Source of the DNA: Gelatoporia subvermispora B
Lineage: Eukaryota; Basidiomycota; Agaricomycetes; Polyporales; Gelatoporiaceae
Assembly: GCA_000320605.2 (NCBI GenBank)
Contig: KB445795.1
Location: 1,784,693-1,848,692, forward strand
Length of the DNA: 64,000 nt
Direction of reading: 5' to 3'
In this document: piece by piece, positions 33,507 through 44,926 of the stretch
Layout of the letters: every line of letters starts with the position of its first letter
How positions within the stretch are numbered: the stretch's first letter is position 1
Translations under genes and position numbers: made by a program
The notes under the pieces: generated by a model
The model's database searches: none
The model's input: only the letters and a program-made list of their open reading frames with translations
What the model was told of the DNA's origin: nothing

Positions 33507-36500
33507 ATGGCAGACAGTGCTGCTGGTTTCGATGAATCTGATGCACTGTCTTCGCACTCCGTCGTCAGCTCCGACGACGATGCCGTGAACACGGAAGACG
33601 CCAGGGTCTACTTTGGTCCTGTGCAGTCCCCGGAGAAGAAATTCGCGACACGGCTCGGCAATGCGTTCCGTACACCTTTGCGTAGATCAGCAAGGACATC
33701 TGCTGCGCCGGTGACGCACCACGCACAACCCGATGATGATAACGATGAAGATGCATCTGGACCAACTACTACAACTACTGTAGATATAGCAGGGTTTTCG
33801 GGAACTTCGGGAGAGCGAACGCCGCTCGGAGACGACATGCCGGCAGATGGTGAGTCAAAGATTCATACCCAACGTACTATTGCTGACATCTCCATGCAGA
33901 ACCGTCCTCTGTACTGGCCACTAAGGTTCTCAGCGCGTGCGGCAATCCATCGCCTCCTCCGAGTCCTACGCCCATGCAGGAAGGAACTCCGACCGCGGGG
34001 ACACCCGGTTGGCCCCGCATCATAGATGTCTCGTTTGAGGGAGATTCTGAGTCTCCCGCCGAAGGCATTACTGATGTGGAGTCGAGGCCGGATGATACGG
34101 TCGTGGTAGTCGAGCCAGTGGGCGTTCTTAGCCCACCTGCCCTTGGTAGAGACCAATCTGACTCACGCGACCTCCAATCGACTCTGCAAACTCCTGAGGC
34201 AGATCTCATCGACCTGAACTCCTTCTCTACAGACGCCGCTACTCCGAGCGCCAAGCCTATGCTGTTACCGGAGTTCGCGGGAGCCGCGTCGACACTCAAT
34301 GATCTGCGTCCCGGCGGGGCCGCTACTGTTGACGACCTACTATCGTTGTCACCTGCGCCTCCGAGCCTACTGCCGAAGCTCGTCATTGGGGAGAATACTG
34401 GCACTCCCGGCGCGTTATCTACATCCAACTCCGAGGCGATGACACAGTCTGCTGTGGAGGAGGAACAAGTGTTGGATTTTTTGACCTCGGATCTGCTACA
34501 ACCACCTTCACCTCAATTACACTCTGCCGCTGTGCCCGAACCCAGTCCACATACTCCCCGACGGTCCACCCGACCGCGACGAAGTCGAAGTCCGTCCAAA
34601 TTGCCGAAGGTGCTTTCGATTGAGGCAACGACGCCCAACGACATGTCGGGGGCTGGTCCCTCGACAGCAACTAAGGATACAGCAACAAAGGATGCAGGGG
34701 ACTCTTTGGTTGAAGCTGGTCCTGTGATCAAACGCAGGAGGACATCGTTGAGTCCAAGCAAGACTCGAAGTGGAGAGCCAGAGCCTCAGGCGAGCGTAGA
34801 TGTCGAAATGGGGCCGAAGGTTCCGTCCGATGCCACTCAGCAAATTGATGCACTCATACCGGATCTAGCAGAGACGGACCAGGCACTCCGAGCGAGGCGG
34901 AGATCTGAGGGAGGGGCTCGAACACCTCTCACTCAACGCACTCAGCGGCTGGGTTCTCTGTCTCCCGCATCTGCGGACCTGCTCCAGCACCTCGTGATCG
35001 TCGCTTCGGAACGCCCGACTTCTCCTACCCAACCTGCAGCGTTGCCGAATGAAACATCTCTACCTCCAGATACCAGCGCATCCGGATCTACCCCTAGTAT
35101 ACCTCAGCTTGAACAGCCGTCTGTGGAGCCCATCGACCATTCTCCTCTTGAGCGTACACCACCCGCTTCACCTTCGCCTTCCAAACCACCTGCGGCCTCT
35201 CGGACCCCGGCGCGTCGTATTCCTGTCGCAGAAGCGATCAAACAAGGCTCGCTCTCCCCACAGAAGCCTGGACTTTTTAGCATTGCAAGACCATCGAAAA
35301 CACCATTGGGGACCAATGCTGCTGGGTCCATCCCTTCACCTGTCTTCAGGCGCCAACAACTAGATGATCCAAATCGAAGTCCCGCGAAACGCATCCCGCT
35401 ACGAGAGGCTAGTATGACTCCTTTGGCGTCGCCCGCCAAAGGCCAATCACATGCGCTCCCTCGACTTTTTCCGCGAGCTGCCTCCGCAGAGACAGACAGA
35501 CCTTCGCTCTCTGAGCTATTGCCGCTCGCGAGCAAGAAGGCACGGAGTGGTTCTGCTGATCCTGCCTTTGGTAAAGCGAGTTCCGAGGATACCGCTACCG
35601 CCACTAAGAAATCAAATTCGACGGCTTCTGGCTCCGTGCGCAACCCTTTACCCTTCCCAATTGTCGCACCTTCCACTCGCGTATCTCCAATACCTGAGGT
35701 GGTAGAAGACCATGCGGAGGCCACATCTACCCCCTCTACATCGCCGTCGCATTCTGTGAGAAAGAGTCCCCCGAAGCTGAACTCTGGTCTGCGTCAGCCC
35801 TCCGCAGGTCCTAGTAGTCGGATCCCACGAATAGGTAACAAGCCATACGCTAGGCCGAAACCTGCTCAAGCAAGCGCAGCAGAGGCAAAACCCGCCGCCC
35901 CGTTGATTGCGCGACGTGCTGTGGGGGCACCGAAGAAGACAGGGCCTGCTGACGAGACTAAAGTGAGTAATGCTGTATCCCAGTTTACAGAGATCATTCT
36001 GAGCAACGTTGTCTTACAGTCGCGGCGCATGACCATCATCAAGGTCGCGAGCAGTAGCGGTAGTAGTTCAGATGAGGGATCTGCTCCAGCTGCTGTGCCT
36101 GCGCCTAGGACCGTTCCGGCGGTAGCGAGACCAGCGAGACAAGTGACTTCCGACACCTCATCTCTGAAGCGAAAGCGAGAAGGCGACAAACTTGCCCCTC
36201 CTTCAGCGACCACGCAACCACAGCCTGTGATAGTGATGCGAAAGGTGGTGCCTGGAATCATCAACCGTCCGGCCAAGGCGCAGACATCGAGCCCGGCAAG
36301 AGTTCCTAATATCGAGGAACAAGCCCCGAGTGTAGTGCCGAGTCCTTTGAGGCCTCAAGGTCCCATCAAGATGAGGCGCGTAGCAGATTGGAAGAGGCCT
36401 CAGGAGAAACTGTCGAAAGACGAAGCGGCAGAAGAAACCCCACCTGAGATTAGTCAAGTTCAGGAACTTCCCGCTGTAAACCTTGTCCCTCCCTCGAACA

Positions 36501-37531
36501 ATGAGGTTTCCCCTTCTCCAGATCCTATCGCCGGCACGTCGAATTCCACAGAGCCTACACCAGTTCGAGTGGAATCACCACGTTCATCACCTGTGCCAGA
36601 ACAACTTTCGGCAGAGACTGGTACCCGCCGCAGCACTCGTGCACGACGGGCAGCTGGTTCTACTACGAAGGATGTCTTCGGCACGATTGCTGCTTCGACA
36701 GTTCGCCCTCTGAAACTCAAACCGAAACCATTTGTACTCCCCGACTCTAGTGCTTTCGCGGGCATGAGCGTTGTCGCACTTAGGTCTCTCACCGCTTCAA
36801 ACACACTGAAGAACCAAACACACGTCGTCGAATTGCAGACAGAGGTCATCCGTAAAGAAGGGAAGAGGCCCGACAGTCCAACTAGCAAAGTTCGCGACTC
36901 TCTCGAGCGGCAGAAGGAGGAACGGGCTCAACAGCGGCAGCAACGCGCCGCCAGGAGGGCTCGCAGATCCACCGGCGACGATCTTAGCGAGGGGCTCGTT
37001 GAACAAGACAGTGTTGTGGATGTCGGTGACATGAGCATGATCAGCGTTGACGACAATGGTGCTCCTCTTCACCATCGAAGAGGGCCCGGAGATGAGGAGG
37101 ATTACGTCACGCCTGAGAGACCCAGTAAACGAGAGCTTTCAGCCGGAGATGAGGCGAGAGAGGAGAAGCGTGTCAAGTGGGATCGTGGACTTGCTACCAC
37201 CGTTTGGCTGGACAACAGTCCACCGAGGCCAAAGAGGCCGCAGAAGGGCGAGCCGACTAAGAAGGGATGTCTCGCAACCACTGCAAAGGTACAGATCTAC
37301 TTAGAAGTTAGCAGTATGATTCTCAGGCGAGCGCTGATGATCTTTCCCCAGTCACTTCGTCTTGACACCTTAGGTAACGTCCTCAACGCTGATGTACCCG
37401 TGCCGGATCTCGTCCAGGAGAACATCATCGTAAAGAAGTTCGTTTTTGAAGATGATGAAGATCCCGATCCTCCAGCGCCTGCTCCCGTGGCTAAGATCAC
37501 GAGAAGCAAAGGGAAGAAGTCGAAAGCATAA
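33507..37531 (+). CDS. Large disordered nuclear protein, unrecognised
   Basis: No family recognised. Exon 1 is 33507-33849 and the rest starts at 33900. Two further likely introns, 35963-36019 (57 nt) and 37289-37351 (63 nt), have good GT...AG ends and lengths divisible by three, so the frame stays open whether or not they are removed (1284 aa spliced, 1324 retained). Composition is Ser/Pro/Ala-rich with many TP and SP sites and basic patches such as RRSTRPRRSRSPSK, IKRRRTSLSPSK and RRSTRARRAAG. A Gln/Arg-rich coiled coil (ERQKEERAQQRQQRAARRAR) and an acidic C-terminus before RSKGKKSKA follow. The most structured-looking part is the last 350 residues, including a VFGTIAASTVRPLKLKPKPF stretch. 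The features suggest a phosphorylated chromatin- or cell-cycle-linked protein, but that is inference. Confidence 0.82.
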
Positions 37532-37750
37532 CATATTCGCTCAACTTATTGCACTCTCCCTCGACGTCCATCCATTGATCATCCTGCTGATATCCCAACC
37601 AATGTAACACCTAACTGATCTACGCTTCGTCTCACTCCTTACGATTTGCTTTGTAGAGCATGTACATCCGATTTTCCATTTTTGTTTAGTACACCATGCA
37701 CATCACTTCTAGATTCGATTCCTGATACGTCCTAGTCTCCCGAGCCTTGT

Positions 37751-38945
37751 CTACTTGCCACCCCGGAACGCGAGAGTCGGAGTAGCTTGGTTCACCGGCA
37801 TCACGAACACCTCGGCCAAGTTGACATGAGGTGGCCGCGAAGCTGCCCACACAATTTCCTCCGCAATATCTTCGGCGGTCACTGCACAAGTCATGAGCTC
37901 ACAGCTGCCTGATTACTCTCACTTTCAGCAAGACTCACGAGGTTGGATGCCGTCGTATACCTTCTCAGCCTTCTCTTTGTCACCGCGGAATCGGACAACA
38001 GAGAACTCCGTCTCCACCATGCCTAAACAGAAGCGTCAAACGGATGCTACTGCGACCAGAACTCCCTGACGTACCAGGCTGAATCTCAGTGACCCTGATC
38101 TTGGTGTCGACGAGCTCCCGTAGGAGCGCACCACTGAATGCCCTGACCGCGTGCTTGGTCGCACAGTAGATGCTACCACCAGGGTATGGTTCACGACCTG
38201 CAGGAACCAGCGTCAGCATAACAGGAACTGCGATACCGCTGGAGGCATATGTACCAGCGACGGAGCCAATGTTGATGATGTGCCCTGTATTCCTGGCCTT
38301 GAAATCTGGGCGAAGTGTCAATGAAAGCATACAGCTTCGAGAACGGCACATATATACCCTTGACGAGAAGTTGGGTGACCGAAATTAATCCAAAGACGTT
38401 CGTGTTAAACATTGCCTCAACATCAGTGTCTGCAATGTCGCCGACGCGGTCAACACCCAGAACAAAACCCGCATTGTTCACTATCAAACTCGTCAGTAAA
38501 GTTGTGATAAGATGCATAAGCCTTGCAGGCACCTACCCAAGATATCAACCTCGCGGAGGTCTTGCGGGATGCGATCGAGTAGCGATGCCACTTGGCTCTT
38601 GTCTGAGACATCCAGTTGCACGATAGCGAACTTCCCGCCCTGCTGGAGACCCGACTCCTTGTGTGCGGTGGCGCACGCCTCCGCGACCTTTTTCAATGCC
38701 TCGACGCGACGGGCAGCAAGGATTACGTTAGACCCGCCCTTATCGTGAAGTCAACCTCAGAATGCAAAACGGCGAATGAACTCGAGAGCCAAACCTTTGC
38801 GAATAGGACGGCGGTAGCCTGTGCAGTCCGGATTAGTTCTCATGAGTTTCAGCCACCGCGCAAGACGCACCGCTCCGATACCAGCACTCGCCCCGGTGAG
38901 CAGCACCGTCTTTCCAGCCAGGCGCGACGCGTTGAAGACAGACAT
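37751..38945 (-). CDS. Short-chain dehydrogenase/reductase (yeast YMR226C-like)
   Basis: NADP-dependent serine/3-hydroxy acid dehydrogenase type. Eight exons: 38945-38871, 38818-38795, 38738-38537, 38480-38358, 38305-38255, 38197-38075, 38022-37939 and 37881-37751, giving 270 aa. The Rossmann motif is TGASAGIGA, the NNAG motif VNNAGFVLG, and the catalytic Ser lies in NIGSVAG. The YxxxK pair is in [22 protein letters not shown] and [10 protein letters not shown] match the family C-terminus. Exon 2 is only 24 nt. Intron 5 (38198-38254) is 57 nt and in frame, but removing it restores the conserved [12 protein letters not shown]. An in-frame ATG at 39026 would add 27 residues with mitochondrial-presequence character (MISRLSLLPQALQIHRTVPR), so dual targeting is possible. 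Intron 2 ends in AAG. Confidence 0.93.
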
Positions 38946-39195
38946 TCTGCGATACAAGTTCACTGCTCGGGGAACGGTCCTGTGAATTTGTAGGGCTTGC
39001 GGAAGGAGGGAGAGCCGCGAGATCATTTGGACGCTATCTGATCTAGTTGCAATTCCGACACCGTTGGCGTCACTCTTGCACCGAACTTGGCATATCTTTG
39101 CGAAACCACAAGGTCAGATAGCGTGACCCGCGAGAGACCAGAGACTCGCCAGTCAGCAGCGTCTGCGGGGCTCGGGACACTTGCAACCGTGCGGG

Positions 39196-40943
39196 ATGGT
39201 GGAAAGTGTGATGGACACTTCTGCGGCATCCGACGACACCCGGCGATGGGAACGCCTCCTGCAGTGGCTGAAGAACGTCCATGGCATGGACACGGGGCCA
39301 GATGGGCTCCTGGTCGAGTGCAAGGAGGTTGAAGGTGAGATCGAAGGCATCGTCCTTGTATAATAGACCTACTAAGTATGACCTGAAGGCGCTGGAAGAG
39401 GCTTGATCGCCCGGAACCCGTGTCCTGTATGTCCTCTTCGTGCACATATCACCCGGAATTACATATCTGACCAGGCGTTTCTCAATAGCCATCTAGCACT
39501 CTATTCACTATTCCCGCCAAGGCTCTCGTCAATGTAAACACACTCGCTGCGGTGTATCCAACGGAACAATGCAAGTTGTCTGCAACTCAGATGATCTCGT
39601 TGCACCTTCTGCTACACCGGCCAGCGTCTGAGAAAAACTCCCTCGACCCACTGTTTGGGCCGTATATCTCCACCATTCCAAGAGATTTCGCTAGTCACCC
39701 ATTGACGTGGTCCTTGGAACAACGACTTACTGGCATTATCGTACCGCAAGGACGACTACTGACTCTGTTACCCCCGAGCGTCTCTGCAGCGCTCACCGCT
39801 CTTAACAGGCGATTCTCCGGAGATTGGAGTGTAATATGCAACTATATGGTAGGAGATTAGTCTCCTTGATTCTAGTCAAATTAACAGCCCACAGAGGGAG
39901 AATGTCTCAGTACTTGCGCTATCAACATCTCGACAAGATATACAGGCAGAAAGACTCGAATCTCCAGATGATGAGCTTATGCGAGATTATCTCTGGGCTT
40001 GGCTTAATGGTCTTACTCATGCTCATGCTGGTCGACGCTCCTGCAATACTCATGCACCTTCTGACAGTCAACACCCGCTGCATCTACTATCGCATCCGTC
40101 CTCAATCGAAATCGGATCCGGATAATATGACGCTCTGCCCAATCCTTGACTTCGCGAACCATCACTGGGGACGCACACAGATCGTCCCTGTCATTGATTC
40201 AGATATCTGGGCAGTACCTCCGGGCAGGAAGGCAGGAGACGATTTCCAATTCCTCTCAACTGCAGATGGCACGATTCAAGAAGGACAAGAATTATACTTG
40301 CAATATGGGCACCACTCGAATCGGACACTCATGACCGAGTATGGTTTCGTTAATCGATTTACTACGGATGCAGTGGCTTCTGGGCAGTTCAGCGCCGAAG
40401 TAGATGTGCAAGATATCATGGAAGCGCTCTTCCTACGACGGGGTGGGAGTATGAACACACTGCTGCGCACTATCCTCGAAGACGAGGGATACTGGGGGTA
40501 TGTTTGACATTGTAACTGAATCACGAAATTTTCTGATTGTGCCAATAAGCGACTATACACTTCACTCGTCGCCATCTCCCGCACATCCATCATACCGACT
40601 AATATCAGCGCTGCGCTTGTATCATGCACTCGAAAACTGGCACGATCGAGAGCTAGATGACTCTGAACTGACAGACGTCGTAGACAAGTGGAGAGATGTC
40701 CTCAATGGCCAAGCATTCTCCATCTCTGATTCAAACGAGACGATGTGGAGAGGTACGCTGCTCGATATGTGTGAAGATATCGCGCAAAGAGCTCGAGAAG
40801 CGCTGATGAGGTGCGAGGGCGTGGCGCCGGAAAAGATGGGGTGGTGGGGATGGGCTGTAGGGAATATCGGAACTTTGTGGCAGGAAGAGCTAGAGGTTGC
40901 TCAAGCAGTGGCGTGTAGCGTACGCGCTGGGGAAGAATTCTGA
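39196..40943 (+). CDS. SET-domain protein lysine methyltransferase (SETD6/Rkm/Set10 type)
   Basis: Predicted non-histone lysine methyltransferase of the Rubisco-LSMT-like class. Six exons: 39196-39334, 39389-39426, 39489-39848, 39895-40009, 40068-40497 and 40550-40943, giving 491 aa. The SET domain begins with GAGRGLIARN, with LFTIPAKALVNVNTL downstream. It contains the long class-specific insert, including LMRDYLWAWLNVNTRCIYYR, and the catalytic core LCPILDFANHHW (NH motif). It closes with GQELYLQYGHHSNRTLMTEY, where the YG is typical. The C-terminal helical region (SALRLYHALENWHDREL) fits the substrate-binding domain. Introns 1 and 5 end in AAG. An ATG at 39211 is an alternative start. It is divergent from the short-chain dehydrogenase with about 250 bp between them. 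Substrate unknown. Confidence 0.9.
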
Positions 40944-41589
40944 CAGAACAAAGCCGTTGGCTAGCTAGAGCGTGATGTTGTAACTGGAAGTGGGGATGTG
41001 CAGGTAAGCGAGAGATATGTCTTCGGGTAAGAGTCATTTATCACATGTTAGAGGGTTGAAAATTGGACCCAGCCTCCGCATTCGTGAAATGAAATTGCGT
41101 GCGAAGTCCGGATTGATGAGTGTTGCAGAACCGTAGCGTTTGAGCGACATGCTTCAACATGACTTCGACGAGTAGCATGGAATTATCATGAGTTCGAAAG
41201 TACTTGAGGATGAGCAGCCATAGTGTGGGTTTCGAACGTTAGTAACGGGAGTCATGAAGACGACAATGATAATTGATGATGAACAAGTCCCAAGACTCAA
41301 GAATACCTGGGAGTGGCCGAGAAGGGGGATTAGGCGGGAGGCAAGGCAATGCGAAGGCTGGGATGTCGCAGGAGCCCGGCACAGCGGTCTGCAGGAGGAG
41401 AAAAAGCGCTTACCTAATACGATCAGGCCGCGTTTCAACAAGAGGAGAGGAGAGGCGCCCCGAGGCACCGCAAGGCGGTATCGCTTAAACCGCACTGCGG
41501 CACACTGAGATCCTTGCTTTCAATCTTCTCTTGACTGGTTCCACCCCTCTTTCTTTGTACGGCTTACGACCGCTCACGAGCACGCCCTC
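40944..41589. other. Intergenic region upstream of the membrane protein
   Basis: About 0.65 kb between the SET-domain stop and the first ATG of the 15-exon membrane protein. Short open frames on both strands are not convincing. It probably holds a 3' UTR and a promoter. Confidence 0.45.
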
Positions 41590-43470
41590 ATGGCCATCGA
41601 ACCTGTGTTGGGGACGAGATCCCAAAGGGCGTTCATGGGTACCAGTGCGTAGTCCACCGCGGTCTTGGTACGAGTGGTACGCTTATTGACGTCGATCTTC
41701 GCGTAGTTTTGCTTCGTGAGTAGCCCGGAGTATCAGTTTCTGCTTGTATATGAGGATTTATGATACGCAGAGGGCATTGTGGTACTCGTGATGGTCTCCA
41801 TTACCTTCCGATTCGTACGTCCGTGGTATTCCGTCTGAGAATATCAAGACTGAGCTTCATTTGCGGTTCAGGTCGCAGAACATGTCGACCTCACAGAACC
41901 CAGATATAAAGTACGCGGGCATATCTCTTGAACCCTTTCGGAATTTCTGATTGCAACATCACTACAGACATTGCCTTGTTACTTGGCGCTCTTCATCCTT
42001 GCCGAGTAAGCATCTTAACCTCGTAGTAAATTCTCTGCTGATTTCATTCTCAATCTCCTTAGGATCTTTGAGGTGCTCATGGCATTTGACGCGTTACGGC
42101 TACGGAACGTCATTCAACTTGTCGGAATATTGGGTATGCTACAGCACAACCGACATCCAAACTTCTCTTGACGCCCGGCACAGCTTTCCAATTAGCACTG
42201 CTGGTAATGTCAATACTGCAGATCCACGAGACTAGGGCAGCCTTAGTTACTGCTCCAGGTGCTTCTGGGTCCGCTAATTTCTTGGTACGCATGTGTTCTG
42301 CCCAAGGACTTAATGTACACGGCTCACTTGAGGTTAGGGTGGTTCTGGGCCCGGGACGCTGTGGCGCAAAGTCCTGCCTTTCCTCATCGTCTCTCCGATC
42401 GTAGTCGGTATCAGCGAATTCATAATGTTGTTCTTCGTGCGACACTTGTATTACGAATTCGGGTAAGTACATGCCACCTCATTCGAGAGGTGACCGGTTC
42501 GACATGGATTCTCTAGCTGGGCCATCTTCCATGTTGTGGGAGCGAACCCCGCAGCGAAGAGTGAGTAGCCTCATTCTGGCTATCTTCAGTGACTCAAGTG
42601 CACATCATCTAGCGATGTACCAGTTCTATCAGATCATGATATGCCTACTCAAGTTCGATTTTTTCTGCTTCACTGGTGTTACCATGCAGGTTAGTGATCC
42701 TGTTTCGTGTGAAGTAGCCATTTTTGACTCCGTGATGATAGCTCTTGATCGTTGTTCTGTCAACGAACTCCGCTGAATTTGGTCTCACGATTGCCGCCAT
42801 TCCAATCGTACTCGTACTCTTGGCGGGCTGTGGCCTGGCTGTTCAGCGCGAGATCAAATCGTGAGTAATTCCTAAAGAAAGTGCGCACCTTGGTTTCACG
42901 CTGTATAGGCTTATGACGGTATCGCTCGTCATAATGCTTGCCGCCGAGGCATATTGTAAGTACTGGTCTCATCCATACTGTTTCACGACATCTAATACTT
43001 CATTTCAGTCAGTGAGCGGTGTGCTTATTGCTATTCGAAGACATTTCTGACATGCAGTAGTCTACAAGCTCATCCGATTCTACGAGCCAGATTCTGAAGG
43101 GCAATACGTCACAACGCGGGCAACGCTCACCGTGTTTAGTATGTCTCTCCTGCTCACGTCATGGCAGGCGGCTTATATGTTTGCGCAGCAATCGTGGCGT
43201 TATTGCTCATGTTCACAACATTTGTTGTGGGGTTGCGATGCTTCACAGACTTCGACAAGGGTCTGCTGAGCTCGAAACTGCACGGTCAGTTTTACAGGCC
43301 TGTAAATTCAAGCTTGATGGACGACTTATTTGGTGATTGGCTCTCTTCTCCAAGACATAACATGGAGACCGCGTTACTCATCCTCCCTCAACTCTCCAGG
43401 AGGCGCGACGCACGGCAAAACGTCATACAACGCAGGCTCGCAATTGGAGCCGCGGATATCTATCGAGTGA
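41590..43470 (+). CDS. Multi-pass membrane protein, basidiomycete-type, 15 exons
   Basis: Function unknown. Exons: 41590-41644, 41708-41716, 41771-41814, 41872-41910, 41968-42005, 42063-42133, 42184-42284, 42338-42462, 42517-42560, 42613-42689, 42742-42860, 42909-42955, 43058-43138, 43189-43284 and 43355-43470. They total 1062 nt, giving 353 aa. About seven hydrophobic helices are visible: GIVVLVMVSITF, LPCYLALFILAEIFEVLMAF, RNVIQLVGILAFQLALLVM, LPFLIVSPIVVGISEFIMLFF, TIAAIPIVLVLLAG, LMTVSLVIMLAAEAY and IVALLLMFTTFVVGLRCF. Loops carry AFDALRLR, YYEFGWAIFHVVG and CLLKFDFFCFTGVTMQ. The cytosolic tail ends LEPRISIE, reached only by splicing out 43285-43354 (AAG acceptor); without it a misleading ORF runs on to 43727. 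The 9-nt exon 2 is the least certain piece. Confidence 0.8.
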
Positions 43471-43678
43471 TCTTGTTTTGCTCTCGATCAATTGCTCGTT
43501 GCGCTGCCCATTCGTTGCTCTTGGACACTGTTTACTATCGTATGCTCGGGTTGTTGGGCGGTTCAATAGACGTTCTTGTACTATGTCTTGTTTGTGCGGA
43601 GATATTTATTACTGTGTACGACTACGCAACCCTTATTATGACACCTCATGACCCTGGCCCATTGCTCGCTCGACGCAT

Positions 43679-44586
43679 TCATGACATGAGAGCCAGGACT
43701 AGAGAGCCCAGTCCCGCTATAGTGTAGGTAAAGGGAACACGACGGGAATGCAATGCGGCATTCGCAGAGGGGAAACTTGGCTCGGTAATTATTTGGTTGT
43801 CGCTGTTGAGCCAAGGACTTTGAGGAGGCGGAGACGATTCCTGAGGAGCGCTCTGCAGCGTGTTTACGCCGTCCGAGCATTGCGGAGGCGAAGACTGCGT
43901 ATTCTGAATTTCCAGCCTTGGACAGTACTTAATAACCAGATTTCACAGTCACAGATAGATACGTACGGGAGAGGAGTTATCGAGAAGAAGGCAGTGCCAT
44001 TGATGTGTGACCCCTCATAGAATGTAAGCTAAAAACCATTTTTGAATGACAAACAATTTATTTGCATGAGAAGGCGGCCTACGTTATATCCGCCGTTCGG
44101 AACACAAGATGGAATCGCCCAGTTCAGGTGTTTCACGGTGCTCCCACTCTCCTGCTCGAGAAGCCCCGGACCTTGTGAGACAGTCAAATTGAGGTTCGTC
44201 TGATACGACACAAGGTAGATCTCGAGACTATCGAAACGCGTGGAGAGGTCGGAGCCAGGCACCGAAGCCGTCTGCCAGTCGGGCAATTTACCGTCCCCAG
44301 AGATCTGCAGGAGCAAAGTCAGAACGGCACGTCATGTTACCAATGGATGGACTCACGTCTATCGCAACTGAATTGTTGGAGCCAGTGTGAAGTGTGCTGT
44401 GACATATTGAGTGGCATGCGAAGATGATCGACGAGATATATCTCACCTGTCCGCAGCAGGAGAGTCAACGATGGCAAGGCCTTTCGTAAAGAGCTGGCCG
44501 TTGACAAGCACTTGTGCCGCAGCGCCTGAGATGTAGATTGAGTGCGCAAAACAGGCAGCACACAAAGCCAGAAAATACGACGTCAT
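43679..44586 (-). CDS. Secreted/GPI-type surface protein, unrecognised
   Basis: Five exons: 44586-44447, 44396-44357, 44304-44083, 44028-43967 and 43916-43679, giving 233 aa. N-terminal signal peptide (MTSYFLALCAACFA...). The body is a single small beta-type domain with SLEIYLVSYQTNLNLTVSQG, LNWAIPSCVPNGGYN, then LTFYEGSHINGTAFFSITPL. This pattern occurs in secreted Ser/Thr-rich fungal surface proteins. There are several N-glycosylation sequons (NNS, NLT, NGT). The tail is Ser/Pro-rich and ends in a hydrophobic stretch (TYTIAGLGSLVLALMS) suited to GPI attachment. Exons 4 and 5 have no Met and were recovered from splice signals; together they restore a continuous conserved-looking domain. The last acceptor is AAG. 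It is convergent with the membrane protein, stops 208 bp apart. Function unknown. Confidence 0.76.
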
Positions 44587-44926
44587 ATGAATGAATATAA
44601 TTAGTTTGCCGAATGAGAGGCTACTTCAAAAGGGTGCAAACGGAGAGGGCGGAATGATCGGAACTAAATGAAAGACTTCAGGTGGGTTTTTGTGGACTGG
44701 GCGATGAGGGTATAGGCTGCGAGCCGGAATGTCGACGGCAACCGGAAGCTCTTGGCAAGGATGTGGCGAGCATGCTTGAGTGTGGGCCTGACAAGTGTCA
44801 TCAGCCACCGGGATGATCACAGCCACCATGACAACGTGGTCAACGCGTCCTCGATCACGCACGTGCCACACGCGTCTGCGCGTCTACGCGCCTCGTCGCG
44901 TCTCCCCAGTACCACCAACCACCACC
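44587..44926. promoter_or_regulatory. Divergent promoter with paired ACGCGT boxes
   Basis: The 340 bp between the secreted-protein start (-) and the DNAJC9-like start (+). Two ACGCGT hexamers lie at 44843-44848 and 44870-44875, 52-79 bp upstream of the DNAJC9-like ATG. In yeasts and other fungi this is the MluI cell-cycle box bound by the MBF complex, which drives G1/S genes. Confidence 0.5.

Noticed and set aside
43161..43727. Long plus-strand open frame continuing the membrane protein to 43727
   Set aside because: The part after 43284 overlaps the opposite surface-protein gene and loses the LEPRISIE ending; splicing explains the region better.
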